Part shown: piece by piece, positions 26,230-35,255 of the stretch
How positions within the stretch are numbered: position 1 is the first letter of the stretch
Layout: the number at the start of each line of letters is the position of its first letter
Assembly: GCA_942490895.1 (NCBI GenBank)
Contig: CALNZC010000069.1
Location: 1-64,000 of the forward strand
From: JAGNXB01 sp942490895
GTDB lineage: Bacteria > Bacteroidota > Bacteroidia > Chitinophagales > Saprospiraceae
Direction: 5' to 3'
Length of the DNA: 64,000 bases
Position numbers and translations under genes: made by a program
The notes under the pieces: generated by a model
Databases searched by the model: none
Told to the model about the DNA's origin: nothing
What the model saw: the letters and a program-made list of their open reading frames with translations, nothing else

Positions 26230-28764
26230 TTACATGCGGACGATCTTGAATTCGGTTCGTCGATTCAACTGATGCTCTTCTTCCGAACATCGGACACCGT
26301 CATCACATTTATTGACGAGTTGCCGTTCTCCATATCCTTTGGCAATGAGCCGCTTGACATCAATTCCCTTTTCCTGAAGATAATTGATGGCTGATTGGGC
26401 TCTGCGCTGGGACAGGTCTTCATTATACTCGTCCCGGCCACGACAATCGGTATGGGAGCTGAGTTCGATCTCCATATTGGGGAACTTGTTCATCAGACGT
26501 ACCAACTCGTTCAAGTTGTCAAAAGCATCCTTCCGAATCGTCGCTGCATCATAATCATAATAGATGCCCTCCAATTTGAATTTTGCTCCAGCGGTAAGAT
26601 CTTCCTCTTCAATACCCAGAATGACCGGCTCGATCTCAATCATTTTCTTAGCCATGGGGGCCATTCCTTTGATCTCCGGTGCACTCAACGCGATCACAGA
26701 ACTGAGATAACCCTCTGCTTTTGCACGGATCTGATAGCGCTTCCGCTCATCGAGCATCCATGGTAGATTGGGATCAGTGGCATCACCGGTTGTTGCCCTT
26801 TCGGCAAAGCCCTGGTCCGTAAGGAATTGTGATGTGATCAGATCAATCTGCACATCATTCCAATCCATGATCCCATTTTCCGTCGTTGATCGCAATTGGT
26901 AACGACCTTTAAACCAGGCCCGCAATTCATCCGAATCTGTGGGCTTCTTTTCCTTCAGTGATCCCAATGGCTTTGCCTTCGGAATGGCTTCCAGGCCGAG
27001 GATCGGCTTTTTGGCTTTCCGGTCGCGGAGCTGGACAAGATCACCCTCTACGAATATGGCTCCAGCAGGAAACAAAGTTGGATCGAAGAGATTCAATGCT
27101 GAATTTCCTTTTTCCTCACCATTTGCTGATTGGGAGACCGGGAGAAGACGTCCACCCGGGGTCATTTCAAATACTTCAATATTCGGATTTTGCACCGGCA
27201 AACCGCTATCCTTATCCACCACATTGAATACAAAGGGCTGGTAAACCCCGCGTTCAAGTTTGATGACCTGAGAATCGTCGTTCGGCAGGGACACCGCATA
27301 GTTTCCGGAGATAAAACCAGGCGCAGAGACCTCAATGGTATGTGAACCCGGTGTCAAAGACTGGATTTTCAGCCTTCCATCATCATTTGACTCCAGCAGG
27401 CGCTTTCCAAATTTAACCTTCGCACCGGGGATGGTCATGCCTGTTTCAGCATCTACAATCAACAATTCTGCACTGGCATACGGCAGCTCACCCAATGGCT
27501 TATTGGATACCCATTGATAGATATCATCCTGCCCTACTCCACCGGGCCTGTTTGTGCTAACATAACCTGTTCGACGACCAGTAGATGTCGTCAATGCGAA
27601 ATCATCGTAACTGGTATTGATCGCCTCACCGAGATTCCGACCAGTTGTCAACAGCTTGTCTTCACCGGGTGCAGCGACAAAAAGATCGAGTCCACCAAAC
27701 CCGGGTAATCCATCTGAGGCATAGAATAGGAACCCATCGTCACTGAGGTGTGGAAATGCTTCATTCCCGGGACTGTTGATGCCCGGGCCCATATTCTGAG
27801 GGACGCCCCAGGTGGCACCCAGCTTTTCCACTTTATAAATATCCAGGCCTCCTTGTCCGCCAGGCATGTCCGAAGCGAAGTAGAGTGTTTTACCCGATAT
27901 ATCCAGTGTTGGATGGCAGGTGGCATAAGTCGGAGATGAAAAGGGGACTCTCGTCATGGTCTTCCATCGATTGCCCTTGCGCTTTGCTTCCCAAATGGTT
28001 AGATCTCGCATGGATTTTTCGTTTAGTCCGACATCCTGAGTACGGGTCAGAAAGAGACTTTGCGCATCTGGCGAAACGACGGCTGCGCCATCGTGATAAC
28101 GCGTATCCAATTCGCGAAATTGGGACGGCTTATGCCATTGGCCACTTTCGTTCCTCACCGCAGTGAAAATCTCAGTATACCCACGCATTGTCCATGGATC
28201 ATGTAGCATTCCCGGACGACTGAACGTCCGATCTGTTGTAAATAGCAGTTTATCCTGCCATGGAACAGCCGAAAATTCACTGGCTGCAGTATTGATTCCG
28301 GCCAGGCCATTCAATTGGACGACCAGCGGGTTCTCTTCCTTTTCGATGGTTGGGCACAGCACTTCTGTCGCCATGCCTTTTTCTTCCAGATATCGGGTAT
28401 ACCATTGCTGTCCTTCCTCGCATTGACCCGTCATTTTCAGGACCAAGGCATAAGAGAGGTAGTCCTCTGGTCCACGGACCTGAAGGATGCCCTTACTATA
28501 CCAGATGGATGCTTCAACCGGTTGTCCATTTAAACGATAGTTGTCCCCCAATTGGAGGCAGACCGCAGGAGACTTTTCCAGTTCTTCGATATCCTTCATA
28601 TACTTTTCAGTCGACAGCGCAAATCCACCACGCTGTGGCAGATTGAACGGATCGGCTTTCCGCATATAGGATTTGGCAGTATAGTCGAATCCCGATTGTG
28701 CCAGAACACTCCCGGCAATAAGGATCAGGACGGATATTGTTATAGTACGCATCATGTTCTTCAA
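26230..28764 (-). CDS. PorE-like OmpA-family protein (TPR, beta-propeller, carboxypeptidase-regulatory-like and OmpA domains)
   Basis: An 844-residue envelope protein with a signal peptide (MKNMMRTITISVLILIAGSV, cleaved near AQ). The domains in order are a short TPR-like helical part (about 55-130), PD40/WD40-like propeller blades (about 150-420; FTTDRTF, YFASDMPGGQGGLDIY, FYASDGLPGFGGLDLF), a carboxypeptidase-regulatory-like domain (about 428-500; ETGMTIPGAKVKF), a middle region, and a C-terminal OmpA peptidoglycan-binding domain (about 725-844; SSHTDCRGRDEYNEDLSQRR). The same order is known for PorE, the T9SS component that links the trans-envelope complex to peptidoglycan. It is the last gene of an operon, 3 bases after the PorP/SprF gene. 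Whether it serves the general T9SS or only the operon's own cargo cannot be told from sequence. Confidence 0.9.
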   Translation of the reverse strand: MKNMMRTITISVLILIAGSVLAQSGFDYTAKSYMRKADPFNLPQRGGFALSTEKYMKDIEELEKSPAVCLQLGDNYRLNGQPVEASIWYSKGILQVRGPEDYLSYALVLKMTGQCEEGQQWYTRYLEEKGMATEVLCPTIEKEENPLVVQLNGLAGINTAASEFSAVPWQDKLLFTTDRTFSRPGMLHDPWTMRGYTEIFTAVRNESGQWHKPSQFRELDTRYHDGAAVVSPDAQSLFLTRTQDVGLNEKSMRDLTIWEAKRKGNRWKTMTRVPFSSPTYATCHPTLDISGKTLYFASDMPGGQGGLDIYKVEKLGATWGVPQNMGPGINSPGNEAFPHLSDDGFLFYASDGLPGFGGLDLFVAAPGEDKLLTTGRNLGEAINTSYDDFALTTSTGRRTGYVSTNRPGGVGQDDIYQWVSNKPLGELPYASAELLIVDAETGMTIPGAKVKFGKRLLESNDDGRLKIQSLTPGSHTIEVSAPGFISGNYAVSLPNDDSQVIKLERGVYQPFVFNVVDKDSGLPVQNPNIEVFEMTPGGRLLPVSQSANGEEKGNSALNLFDPTLFPAGAIFVEGDLVQLRDRKAKKPILGLEAIPKAKPLGSLKEKKPTDSDELRAWFKGRYQLRSTTENGIMDWNDVQIDLITSQFLTDQGFAERATTGDATDPNLPWMLDERKRYQIRAKAEGYLSSVIALSAPEIKGMAPMAKKMIEIEPVILGIEEEDLTAGAKFKLEGIYYDYDAATIRKDAFDNLNELVRLMNKFPNMEIELSSHTDCRGRDEYNEDLSQRRAQSAINYLQEKGIDVKRLIAKGYGERQLVNKCDDGVRCSEEEHQLNRRTEFKIVRM

Positions 28765-28767
28765 GGA

Positions 28768-29691
28768 TTAAAAGAATCGAATGTGACGGGTTCCATCAGT
28801 GGCTCGATCCAGGCTGTATTCCAGCATGATCTCCGCTGTGCCATTGGAATACTGATTCAAGGCGGAGACGGTGAAGTCATAGCCCATTCCCAACTTCCAC
28901 TGGGTGGATAACCGGTATTGAATGATCCCGGAAAAAGCATCGTCCAGTCGGTAGGCTGCTCCGATGATCAACTGATTCATCAGGAGCATACTGAGATCGA
29001 AACCCAGGTCTAGCGGTGCGGATGGATTGTAACTCATCAACACACCAGGCCGTACTCTGAAATTGGGCGAGATGCCCACATCAAACCCGGCCATGCCATA
29101 CACTTCACGGACTTCGGATGATTTGACATCAGTTCCTCCATTCCCACGATACAAGTGATTCTTCAGAAATCTGGGAACGGAAACACCGATATACCAGGCG
29201 CGATTGTGCAGGGTCAGGCCGGCCCCAAAGTTGGGCTTCCAGACATTTTCCATTCCGCTTCCCAGGAGTGGGTCGCCGACATCGGCTGGATCCGCCATAT
29301 CCCAATTGATTCGGCCATATTCCAGAGTCCCCGAAAGGCCACCCAGAAGTTGAAGATTACCTGGCAAACGCATGACATATGCATAGGATGCTGTTGCCTG
29401 GCCTGTTTGGGTGATCCCGATCAGGTCATAGCTTATGGCCATCCCCAACACTGCGTTGTGCTGTGTGAGTGGCGCAACCACATTAAACATCCCGGTTCTG
29501 GGGGCACCCTCTACACCAAACCACTGATGTCTGTAGATCCCTGTAAAAGTCAAGGCATCATAGGCACCAACCAGTGAGGGATTGAAGTTCAACTTGTTGA
29601 ATGTAAACTGAGTAAACTGTGCAGCTTGTTGTGATCGAGCAGCCGGAAGGCTGAAGATCAGACACAGTATAATGATGGTTATTGTCCTCAT
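28768..29691 (-). CDS. PorP/SprF-family type IX secretion membrane protein
   Basis: About 307 residues. It has a signal peptide (MRTITIIILCLIFSLPAARS, cleaved before QQAAQFTQF), the family hallmark N-terminus FTQFTFNKLNFNPSLVGAYD, and alternating beta-strand sequence suggesting an outer-membrane barrel. The PorP/SprF family acts with T9SS in export or surface attachment of large cargo; SprF is needed for SprB in Flavobacterium. I chose the ATG at 29691 because it begins the signal peptide; the frame also has an upstream ATG at 29730 that would overlap the preceding gene. It lies 10 bases downstream of its likely cargo gene, which supports a cargo-partner relationship. Confidence 0.92.
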   Translation of the reverse strand: MRTITIIILCLIFSLPAARSQQAAQFTQFTFNKLNFNPSLVGAYDALTFTGIYRHQWFGVEGAPRTGMFNVVAPLTQHNAVLGMAISYDLIGITQTGQATASYAYVMRLPGNLQLLGGLSGTLEYGRINWDMADPADVGDPLLGSGMENVWKPNFGAGLTLHNRAWYIGVSVPRFLKNHLYRGNGGTDVKSSEVREVYGMAGFDVGISPNFRVRPGVLMSYNPSAPLDLGFDLSMLLMNQLIIGAAYRLDDAFSGIIQYRLSTQWKLGMGYDFTVSALNQYSNGTAEIMLEYSLDRATDGTRHIRFF

Positions 29692-29701
29692 TTTAGTTGC
29701 T

Positions 29702-32700
29702 TTAATCCCGTTGAATATGGAGATATCCACTCAGGGTTTGTTCATTCAATCCTTTGATCGTAATCAGATAGAAGTAGGTACCATGGGTCAGTGGGTTACC
29801 CTTATACGTCCCATTCCAATCCTGTTGATAATTGTCTGATATATAGACCGGATCTCCCCATCGATTAAAGATGGACAGGTTGTGATCTGGATAATTCTCC
29901 AGGCACGGCACCAGGAAGAAGTCATTGAAACCATCCCCGTTGGGGGTGATGATATTGTGAATATCACAGTCTGCCGGCGTGATGTCCTCGGATATCTCTA
30001 TCGTCAGAACACCTTCATCACAGGCTTCCTCACAAATGCTTCCACAGATGGAGTACACCACCGTAACTGTTCCTGTAAAACCGGGCTCTGTTTCGTACTT
30101 GAACGTCCCATCCGCTTGCAGAGTCAACTCCCCAAATGCCGGGCCGCTGATGATCGTGATCAACAAGCTCTTGGTATTGAATTGATCGTTCGTCAACAGG
30201 TTACCCTGAAGTAATTTCTGGGTATATGGAATCTTGTAATTATCATTTTGTGCGACGACGATCGCGGCTGGCAATACCGTGAGATTGAACGGCAGTGCAT
30301 TCGCAGAAGTGCAACCGTCTACAGTCACATTCACCGCATAGCCACCATTATCGTCTTCCTGGGCATTTTGCAGGATATAGACTGGATCAAGCGATGAACC
30401 GATCGGGTTGAATGTTCCTCCTGGCGCTTGAAACAACCAGGTGTACGTCACATCCTGCCCTGTATACAGCTGACTGGATAGAATGATTGAATCTCCAATA
30501 CAGATCTCTGCTGGATCAATATCGACCAATGGCGTAGACGGCACAGGTTTCACATCCAGGAAGAGAGATACTGTATCACCGGCACAACCCTGACTGGACA
30601 ATACGGTGAGTGTGTAATACCCTTCTGCAGCCGGAGTAGCCGTCACTGGCGCTGTCAACGGTGCCGCATTTGGAACGGTCTTCGTTACGTTATAGTTTGC
30701 AGGTCCAGACCATGTATAGGTCAGGTCCGCGGGAAAACTCTGAATGTTCTGACCGGTCAAGATCACTTGAGAACCACTACATATCTCGATGATCGGGTCC
30801 AGGTCTTCCAGCACTGGAGTCACATCAGGCCAGCAATTGAACTGTCGGAATTCATCGACATTGTTCATATCGGTATCCGGGCATGGCTCTCCACCGGGAC
30901 ATTCTTCCTCATCTGTCCAGAAATCATTATCACTATTCAAATCATCTACGTCTGGTATCCCATCGCCATCTGAATCAATGCAATCCCATGGATCCGGGCA
31001 CTCGTAGCCATCCCCAATGCCATCACCATCCCGGTCAATATCCTGGAAGTCTGGCGCCATGTCCTGATCCAGATCACGAGGATTCGAAATAGACGAGATA
31101 CTGGCGCCTGTCGCATCCATGACCAGCGCTCCACGCTTGTTCACCTGAACCGGGCTCACACCTGGGCGAAGGTCTTTATCGGGATCTGGAAGCGGGGCTT
31201 CGACCACATCGGGCAATGTATCGCCGTCAGAATCCAGGTCGCGATAATCCGGTTCTGCATCCTGGTCAGTATTGACCAGAATCGAGGTCGACTTGATGGC
31301 AAATCCGACTGCATCACTAAGCAATCGGCCATTCGCATCGACCGTTACTGGTCCCTGTCCAGGTTCTCCATCCTGATCTGCATCCGACTGGATGTTCTCC
31401 AGAACGTCATGAATACCGTCATTATCAGAGTCAATATCCCGATAGTCCGGGACACCATCCAGATCAGCATCACGAGGTAGTTTAAGTGGATTACCCGTAT
31501 TCATTGGATCGATCTGCAGAGCAATGCCACGCAAGCCCACTGCCGGCGAGCCAGAGCCATCATCTAATCGGCCATCATTGTCGCTGTCCCATTTGGTGTA
31601 GCCTTCTTCAGCGGCATCATGTGTGCCATCATTGTCGCTATCCAGATCCAGGTGATCGAAATGGATATCTCCATCACTATTTAAGCGGATATAATTAATT
31701 GTGGCTGTGAATGCATCTGGATCTGTTGCCAATAGGTTGTACAAACCGTTCGCGCCAAAGACAGCCTTGGGGCCATCGATGATCCCATTGCCATTGGCAT
31801 CCGGACCATCATGACCGGCTTCATACAGATCTGTCAAGCCATCATTGTCACTGTCCAGATCAACGTGATTGGCCACACCATCTCCGTCTGAATCATAAGT
31901 TGCCGCCACCCGGTCGCAAATGCCATCATTATTGGCATCGACACAACCATTGTTCACAGCAGGATCTTTGGCATCCCAATAGTTCGGGATAAAGTCATTA
32001 TCCTCATCGCCATCCGGATCTTTCCCACCAGGCAAACAGGCAAAGCCCTGGACACCATTACAGAATTCCATATTGTCAGGAATACCATCATTGTCATTAT
32101 CGAGGTCTTCGAAATCACGGACGCCATCCCCATCTGTATCATTGGTATAGAAGCTGTTGGGGTCGCGGAAATCATCCACACCATCCGTATCTGAATCCGG
32201 GCAATCCGGATCATCGCCATTCGGACATTCTACAGCATCGCCCAGTCCATCATTGTCACTATCCAGGTCGTGATAGTCCGGAATACCATCCCCATCCGTA
32301 TCCGGACAAGGCGCTCCCGTCTCACACTCATAACCATCAGAAATGCCATCATTATCACTGTCTGTATCCTGGAAATCAGGAATGCCATCGCCATCAAAAT
32401 CTGGTGGAACAACCACATTCACCAAGGGATCTCCATTCTGATCCGTCACAGGCACACCAAAAGAATTCACGATCGGCACACCAAAGCCGGAAATACCATC
32501 ATAGTCTGGATCATACACTCCTGCTTCATAGGTATCCAGAATACCATCTGCATCACTGTCATAATCCTGGAAGTCGGGCAGACCCAACATATCTGTATTG
32601 ACTGGATATGAAGTTGTAGAAACAGTGTTTCCGACTCCATCCTCATAGACCTGGCCGAATTGATTGACCACCAGATCAACAGCTGCTCCTGTCCCGATAA

Positions 32701-33145
32701 AGCCATTTCCGTCCCCATCTGGATTAACCGTTTCAATGACATCCATCAAGCCGTCATTATCCGAGTCGTGGTCGAGGTAATTGGGATAACCATCCAGGTC
32801 AAAATCCTTGGGCAACCCGAACGGATTTCCACTGGCAGATGGGCTAACCTGAATGGGAATACCTACGCTGTCAACCATGATTCCTCCAAAACCGTCATCT
32901 ATGGCGCCATCATTATTACTATCCAGCATCCCCATGTCATTTTCAGCGACATCATTGATCCCGTCATTATCTGATTCACGGTCATCGTTATCCGGAACAC
33001 CATCATTGTCTTTATCGGGAGGGAGATAGGTGGCTACGGCCAGTTGGCCATTAGAGACACTGGAGATATTATTATAAAAACCGTTATCCCCAAATTCAGC
33101 CACTGGCACATTAATCACACCATTTCCATCAGGGTCAGGCACGTC
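29702..33145 (-). CDS. T9SS cargo with thrombospondin type 3-like calcium repeats, C-terminal part (frameshifted)
   Basis: The downstream 1,147 codons of a cargo protein of about 1,790 residues. Most of it is calcium-binding TSP type 3-like repeats (DSDNDGIPD, DTDGDGIPDYHDLDSDNDGL and relatives) from 33,145 down to about 30,830. An Ig/PKD-like pair (about 30,800-30,260; YTWSGPANYNVT, YTWLFQAPGG) and a cadherin-like domain (VAQNDNYKIPY...LLTNDQF) follow. The C-terminal type B T9SS signal runs from IITPNGDGFNDFF to LSGYLHIQRD. The frame is open further upstream to 33379, but those residues (MPVCQVDW...) are out-of-frame translation; coding resumes here after the extra T at 33146. The repeat GHDGPDANGNG later in the same protein supports the corrected junction GHDVPDPDGNG. 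Confidence 0.88.
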   Translation of the reverse strand, partial: DVPDPDGNGVINVPVAEFGDNGFYNNISSVSNGQLAVATYLPPDKDNDGVPDNDDRESDNDGINDVAENDMGMLDSNNDGAIDDGFGGIMVDSVGIPIQVSPSASGNPFGLPKDFDLDGYPNYLDHDSDNDGLMDVIETVNPDGDGNGFIGTGAAVDLVVNQFGQVYEDGVGNTVSTTSYPVNTDMLGLPDFQDYDSDADGILDTYEAGVYDPDYDGISGFGVPIVNSFGVPVTDQNGDPLVNVVVPPDFDGDGIPDFQDTDSDNDGISDGYECETGAPCPDTDGDGIPDYHDLDSDNDGLGDAVECPNGDDPDCPDSDTDGVDDFRDPNSFYTNDTDGDGVRDFEDLDNDNDGIPDNMEFCNGVQGFACLPGGKDPDGDEDNDFIPNYWDAKDPAVNNGCVDANNDGICDRVAATYDSDGDGVANHVDLDSDNDGLTDLYEAGHDGPDANGNGIIDGPKAVFGANGLYNLLATDPDAFTATINYIRLNSDGDIHFDHLDLDSDNDGTHDAAEEGYTKWDSDNDGRLDDGSGSPAVGLRGIALQIDPMNTGNPLKLPRDADLDGVPDYRDIDSDNDGIHDVLENIQSDADQDGEPGQGPVTVDANGRLLSDAVGFAIKSTSILVNTDQDAEPDYRDLDSDGDTLPDVVEAPLPDPDKDLRPGVSPVQVNKRGALVMDATGASISSISNPRDLDQDMAPDFQDIDRDGDGIGDGYECPDPWDCIDSDGDGIPDVDDLNSDNDFWTDEEECPGGEPCPDTDMNNVDEFRQFNCWPDVTPVLEDLDPIIEICSGSQVILTGQNIQSFPADLTYTWSGPANYNVTKTVPNAAPLTAPVTATPAAEGYYTLTVLSSQGCAGDTVSLFLDVKPVPSTPLVDIDPAEICIGDSIILSSQLYTGQDVTYTWLFQAPGGTFNPIGSSLDPVYILQNAQEDDNGGYAVNVTVDGCTSANALPFNLTVLPAAIVVAQNDNYKIPYTQKLLQGNLLTNDQFNTKSLLITIISGPAFGELTLQADGTFKYETEPGFTGTVTVVYSICGSICEEACDEGVLTIEISEDITPADCDIHNIITPNGDGFNDFFLVPCLENYPDHNLSIFNRWGDPVYISDNYQQDWNGTYKGNPLTHGTYFYLITIKGLNEQTLSGYLHIQRD

Positions 33146-35075
33146 TATGTCCAGCCTCATACATATCCGGGATACCATCATTATCCGAATCGAGATCCAG
33201 ATGATCCGGTACACCATCGCCATCGTGGTCATAAACCAGGGCGATCTGGTCACAGATCCCATCAGCATTGGCGTCGACACATGGATTGACAAACGCCGGA
33301 TCGTCTGCATCCCTGAAATTGAGGATCTTGTCAGAATCTTCATCATGTGAGGGATCCAGTCCACCTGGCAGACAGGCAAAACTGCCCACTACGGAGCAGA
33401 ATTCCCGGATATCCGGAATCCCGTCATTATCATCATCCAGATCTATTATATCTATGATCCCATCACCATCTGAATCGAGAGAAGGGTCTACACAATTATC
33501 GACGATGTCAATCATGATCGTCACATCGTCGCTGACGTCTGAAACAACGAGATAGGACCAATAGTCCATCATTTTCTCATCACCCAGCGCATTTGTATAG
33601 ATATTTGGCAGATTTGTCGGCTGTGGATCTCCTGGAGTTCCTCCGCCACTGACACTGCCGCCAAACGAGGAATGGTCATAGTAGTAATCCACCATTCCAG
33701 GGTTGACTCCATTTAATCGATTGAGGGTGATCCCACCGGCAGCATTCTCCACGTCAAAAACCATATAGTGCATTTCACCACTATAGATGGTTCCTGTCAT
33801 ACTGAGGACCAATGGGAAGTTTTTTTGTACAGGTACTACAACACCCATAATGTCGTACCCATTCCAGAAAATGGAATCCTTTCCTCCCAGGACTTCCTTT
33901 ACCAGAGATAGATCTACTGGGTCAGCATAACTGCCATTCTGGTTGATATCGATTCGAAGCTCCACATATCCCCTTCCAACGGTTTCAAAGACGATAAAGC
34001 CCCCTTGCCCTACTCCTGTAGTATGCCCGCCGCATACAGTATAAATACTTGTATCACTCACATACGCTGAAAAGTCAACATTGAACAATGGATCATCGTA
34101 ATCTGGAATAACGGGATTCAACCAATTGGAAAATTTGAGATTCCGGTACAGATCATAATCCGGGGCGGCTAGAGGTAAATTCGGATCTGGTGGATTGAAG
34201 AAGAGTTTATTGTTCGCCAATGGATCAAAGTCCATGGTTTGAGGCTCGTAAAAATATAAGTTGCCATTGGACCAGCTATTTGTTTGCCATGACCGAATGT
34301 ATTCGATATCCTCCGCTGAACGAAGGATAGGATTGCGCTCGTGATCTACTATGCCACGATTGTTACTGGAAAGGAACCATCCCCATGGATCAAAATCATC
34401 CATCTTCATGTAATACTGGATCCCCTCGTTGCTCAGGACATAAAGGTCAATATCTGTCAGGTTGCCATTGTTGTTGACGATATAAGAGATCTCCTGTGTA
34501 AACACCCGACCGGTCAACATTTCCCCACCATCATTGGCAGGGGCAATTTTGGACACTGTTACATCCCATGCCAATACAACACGCTGATTGGTGGGCTGAT
34601 CAATAATTCGCTGCCAGTTATCGACATTCAATACATTGTTGAAAGGGCTGGTCGTGTATACTGGATACTCCAGGGTAATCGTCCATATCCCGTCTTCATT
34701 TTGCTGCACAGGAACAACCCCGGGGATGTACCCCGGTCCATTTAAGGTTCCACCACCGGTTGGGCCGGCAAACTCTTGCGCCTTATTATAGATGATGCCT
34801 TTTTGAATATGCTCACCCTTATTGTCGAAGATAGTGTGGGTGGTACCATCCGGTCGTGTGACCCGGATCGAGCCACCTGAAATCCCAACGTGACTGGATC
34901 CGACTTGAATAAATTCACCCGTCTGAGCATATACTTTTATCTGCTGCCGTTGCTGAGCATTGAAAAACAAACGGTATCCCTTTGTACTCACCAGGTCTTT
35001 TGAACCCTCAGCATGCACTCCGGCTGAAGCCAGAATCATCCCGAAAATCAAGGCCACCACATTCCAACGATACAT
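33135..35075 (-). CDS. T9SS cargo with thrombospondin type 3-like repeats, N-terminal part (frameshifted)
   Basis: The N-terminal 646 codons of the same cargo gene. The start at 35075 gives a signal peptide (MYRWNVVALIFGMILASAG, cleaved near VHA); other ATGs lie just upstream, to 35096. Residues 25 to about 530 form an extracellular region I do not recognise, rich in aromatic and Gly residues (GGSIRVTRPDGTTHTIFDN, PLAAPDYDLYRNLKFSNWLN). TSP type 3-like repeats then begin (DSDGDGIIDIIDLDDDNDG). The frame ends with GHRRA-stop because of one extra base at 33146; without it the protein continues into the previous entry. This is the first gene of a three-gene operon with the PorP/SprF and PorE-like genes. 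Confidence 0.88.
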   Translation of the reverse strand: MYRWNVVALIFGMILASAGVHAEGSKDLVSTKGYRLFFNAQQRQQIKVYAQTGEFIQVGSSHVGISGGSIRVTRPDGTTHTIFDNKGEHIQKGIIYNKAQEFAGPTGGGTLNGPGYIPGVVPVQQNEDGIWTITLEYPVYTTSPFNNVLNVDNWQRIIDQPTNQRVVLAWDVTVSKIAPANDGGEMLTGRVFTQEISYIVNNNGNLTDIDLYVLSNEGIQYYMKMDDFDPWGWFLSSNNRGIVDHERNPILRSAEDIEYIRSWQTNSWSNGNLYFYEPQTMDFDPLANNKLFFNPPDPNLPLAAPDYDLYRNLKFSNWLNPVIPDYDDPLFNVDFSAYVSDTSIYTVCGGHTTGVGQGGFIVFETVGRGYVELRIDINQNGSYADPVDLSLVKEVLGGKDSIFWNGYDIMGVVVPVQKNFPLVLSMTGTIYSGEMHYMVFDVENAAGGITLNRLNGVNPGMVDYYYDHSSFGGSVSGGGTPGDPQPTNLPNIYTNALGDEKMMDYWSYLVVSDVSDDVTIMIDIVDNCVDPSLDSDGDGIIDIIDLDDDNDGIPDIREFCSVVGSFACLPGGLDPSHDEDSDKILNFRDADDPAFVNPCVDANADGICDQIALVYDHDGDGVPDHLDLDSDNDGIPDMYEAGHRRA

Positions 35076-35255
35076 CATGGAGATCATATTAAACATATTT
35101 CAAATACATCCTCTTCAATATCTGTACCAACTTGATAACATACGCATTATGCATGCATGAATATTTCATGTCACAGATATGTCCCCTTGTACGCAGAATC
35201 GAGAAATCATGTTTCGTGGAGTTTGTGTAGCTTTCGAAATCCAACAGATCAGCTC

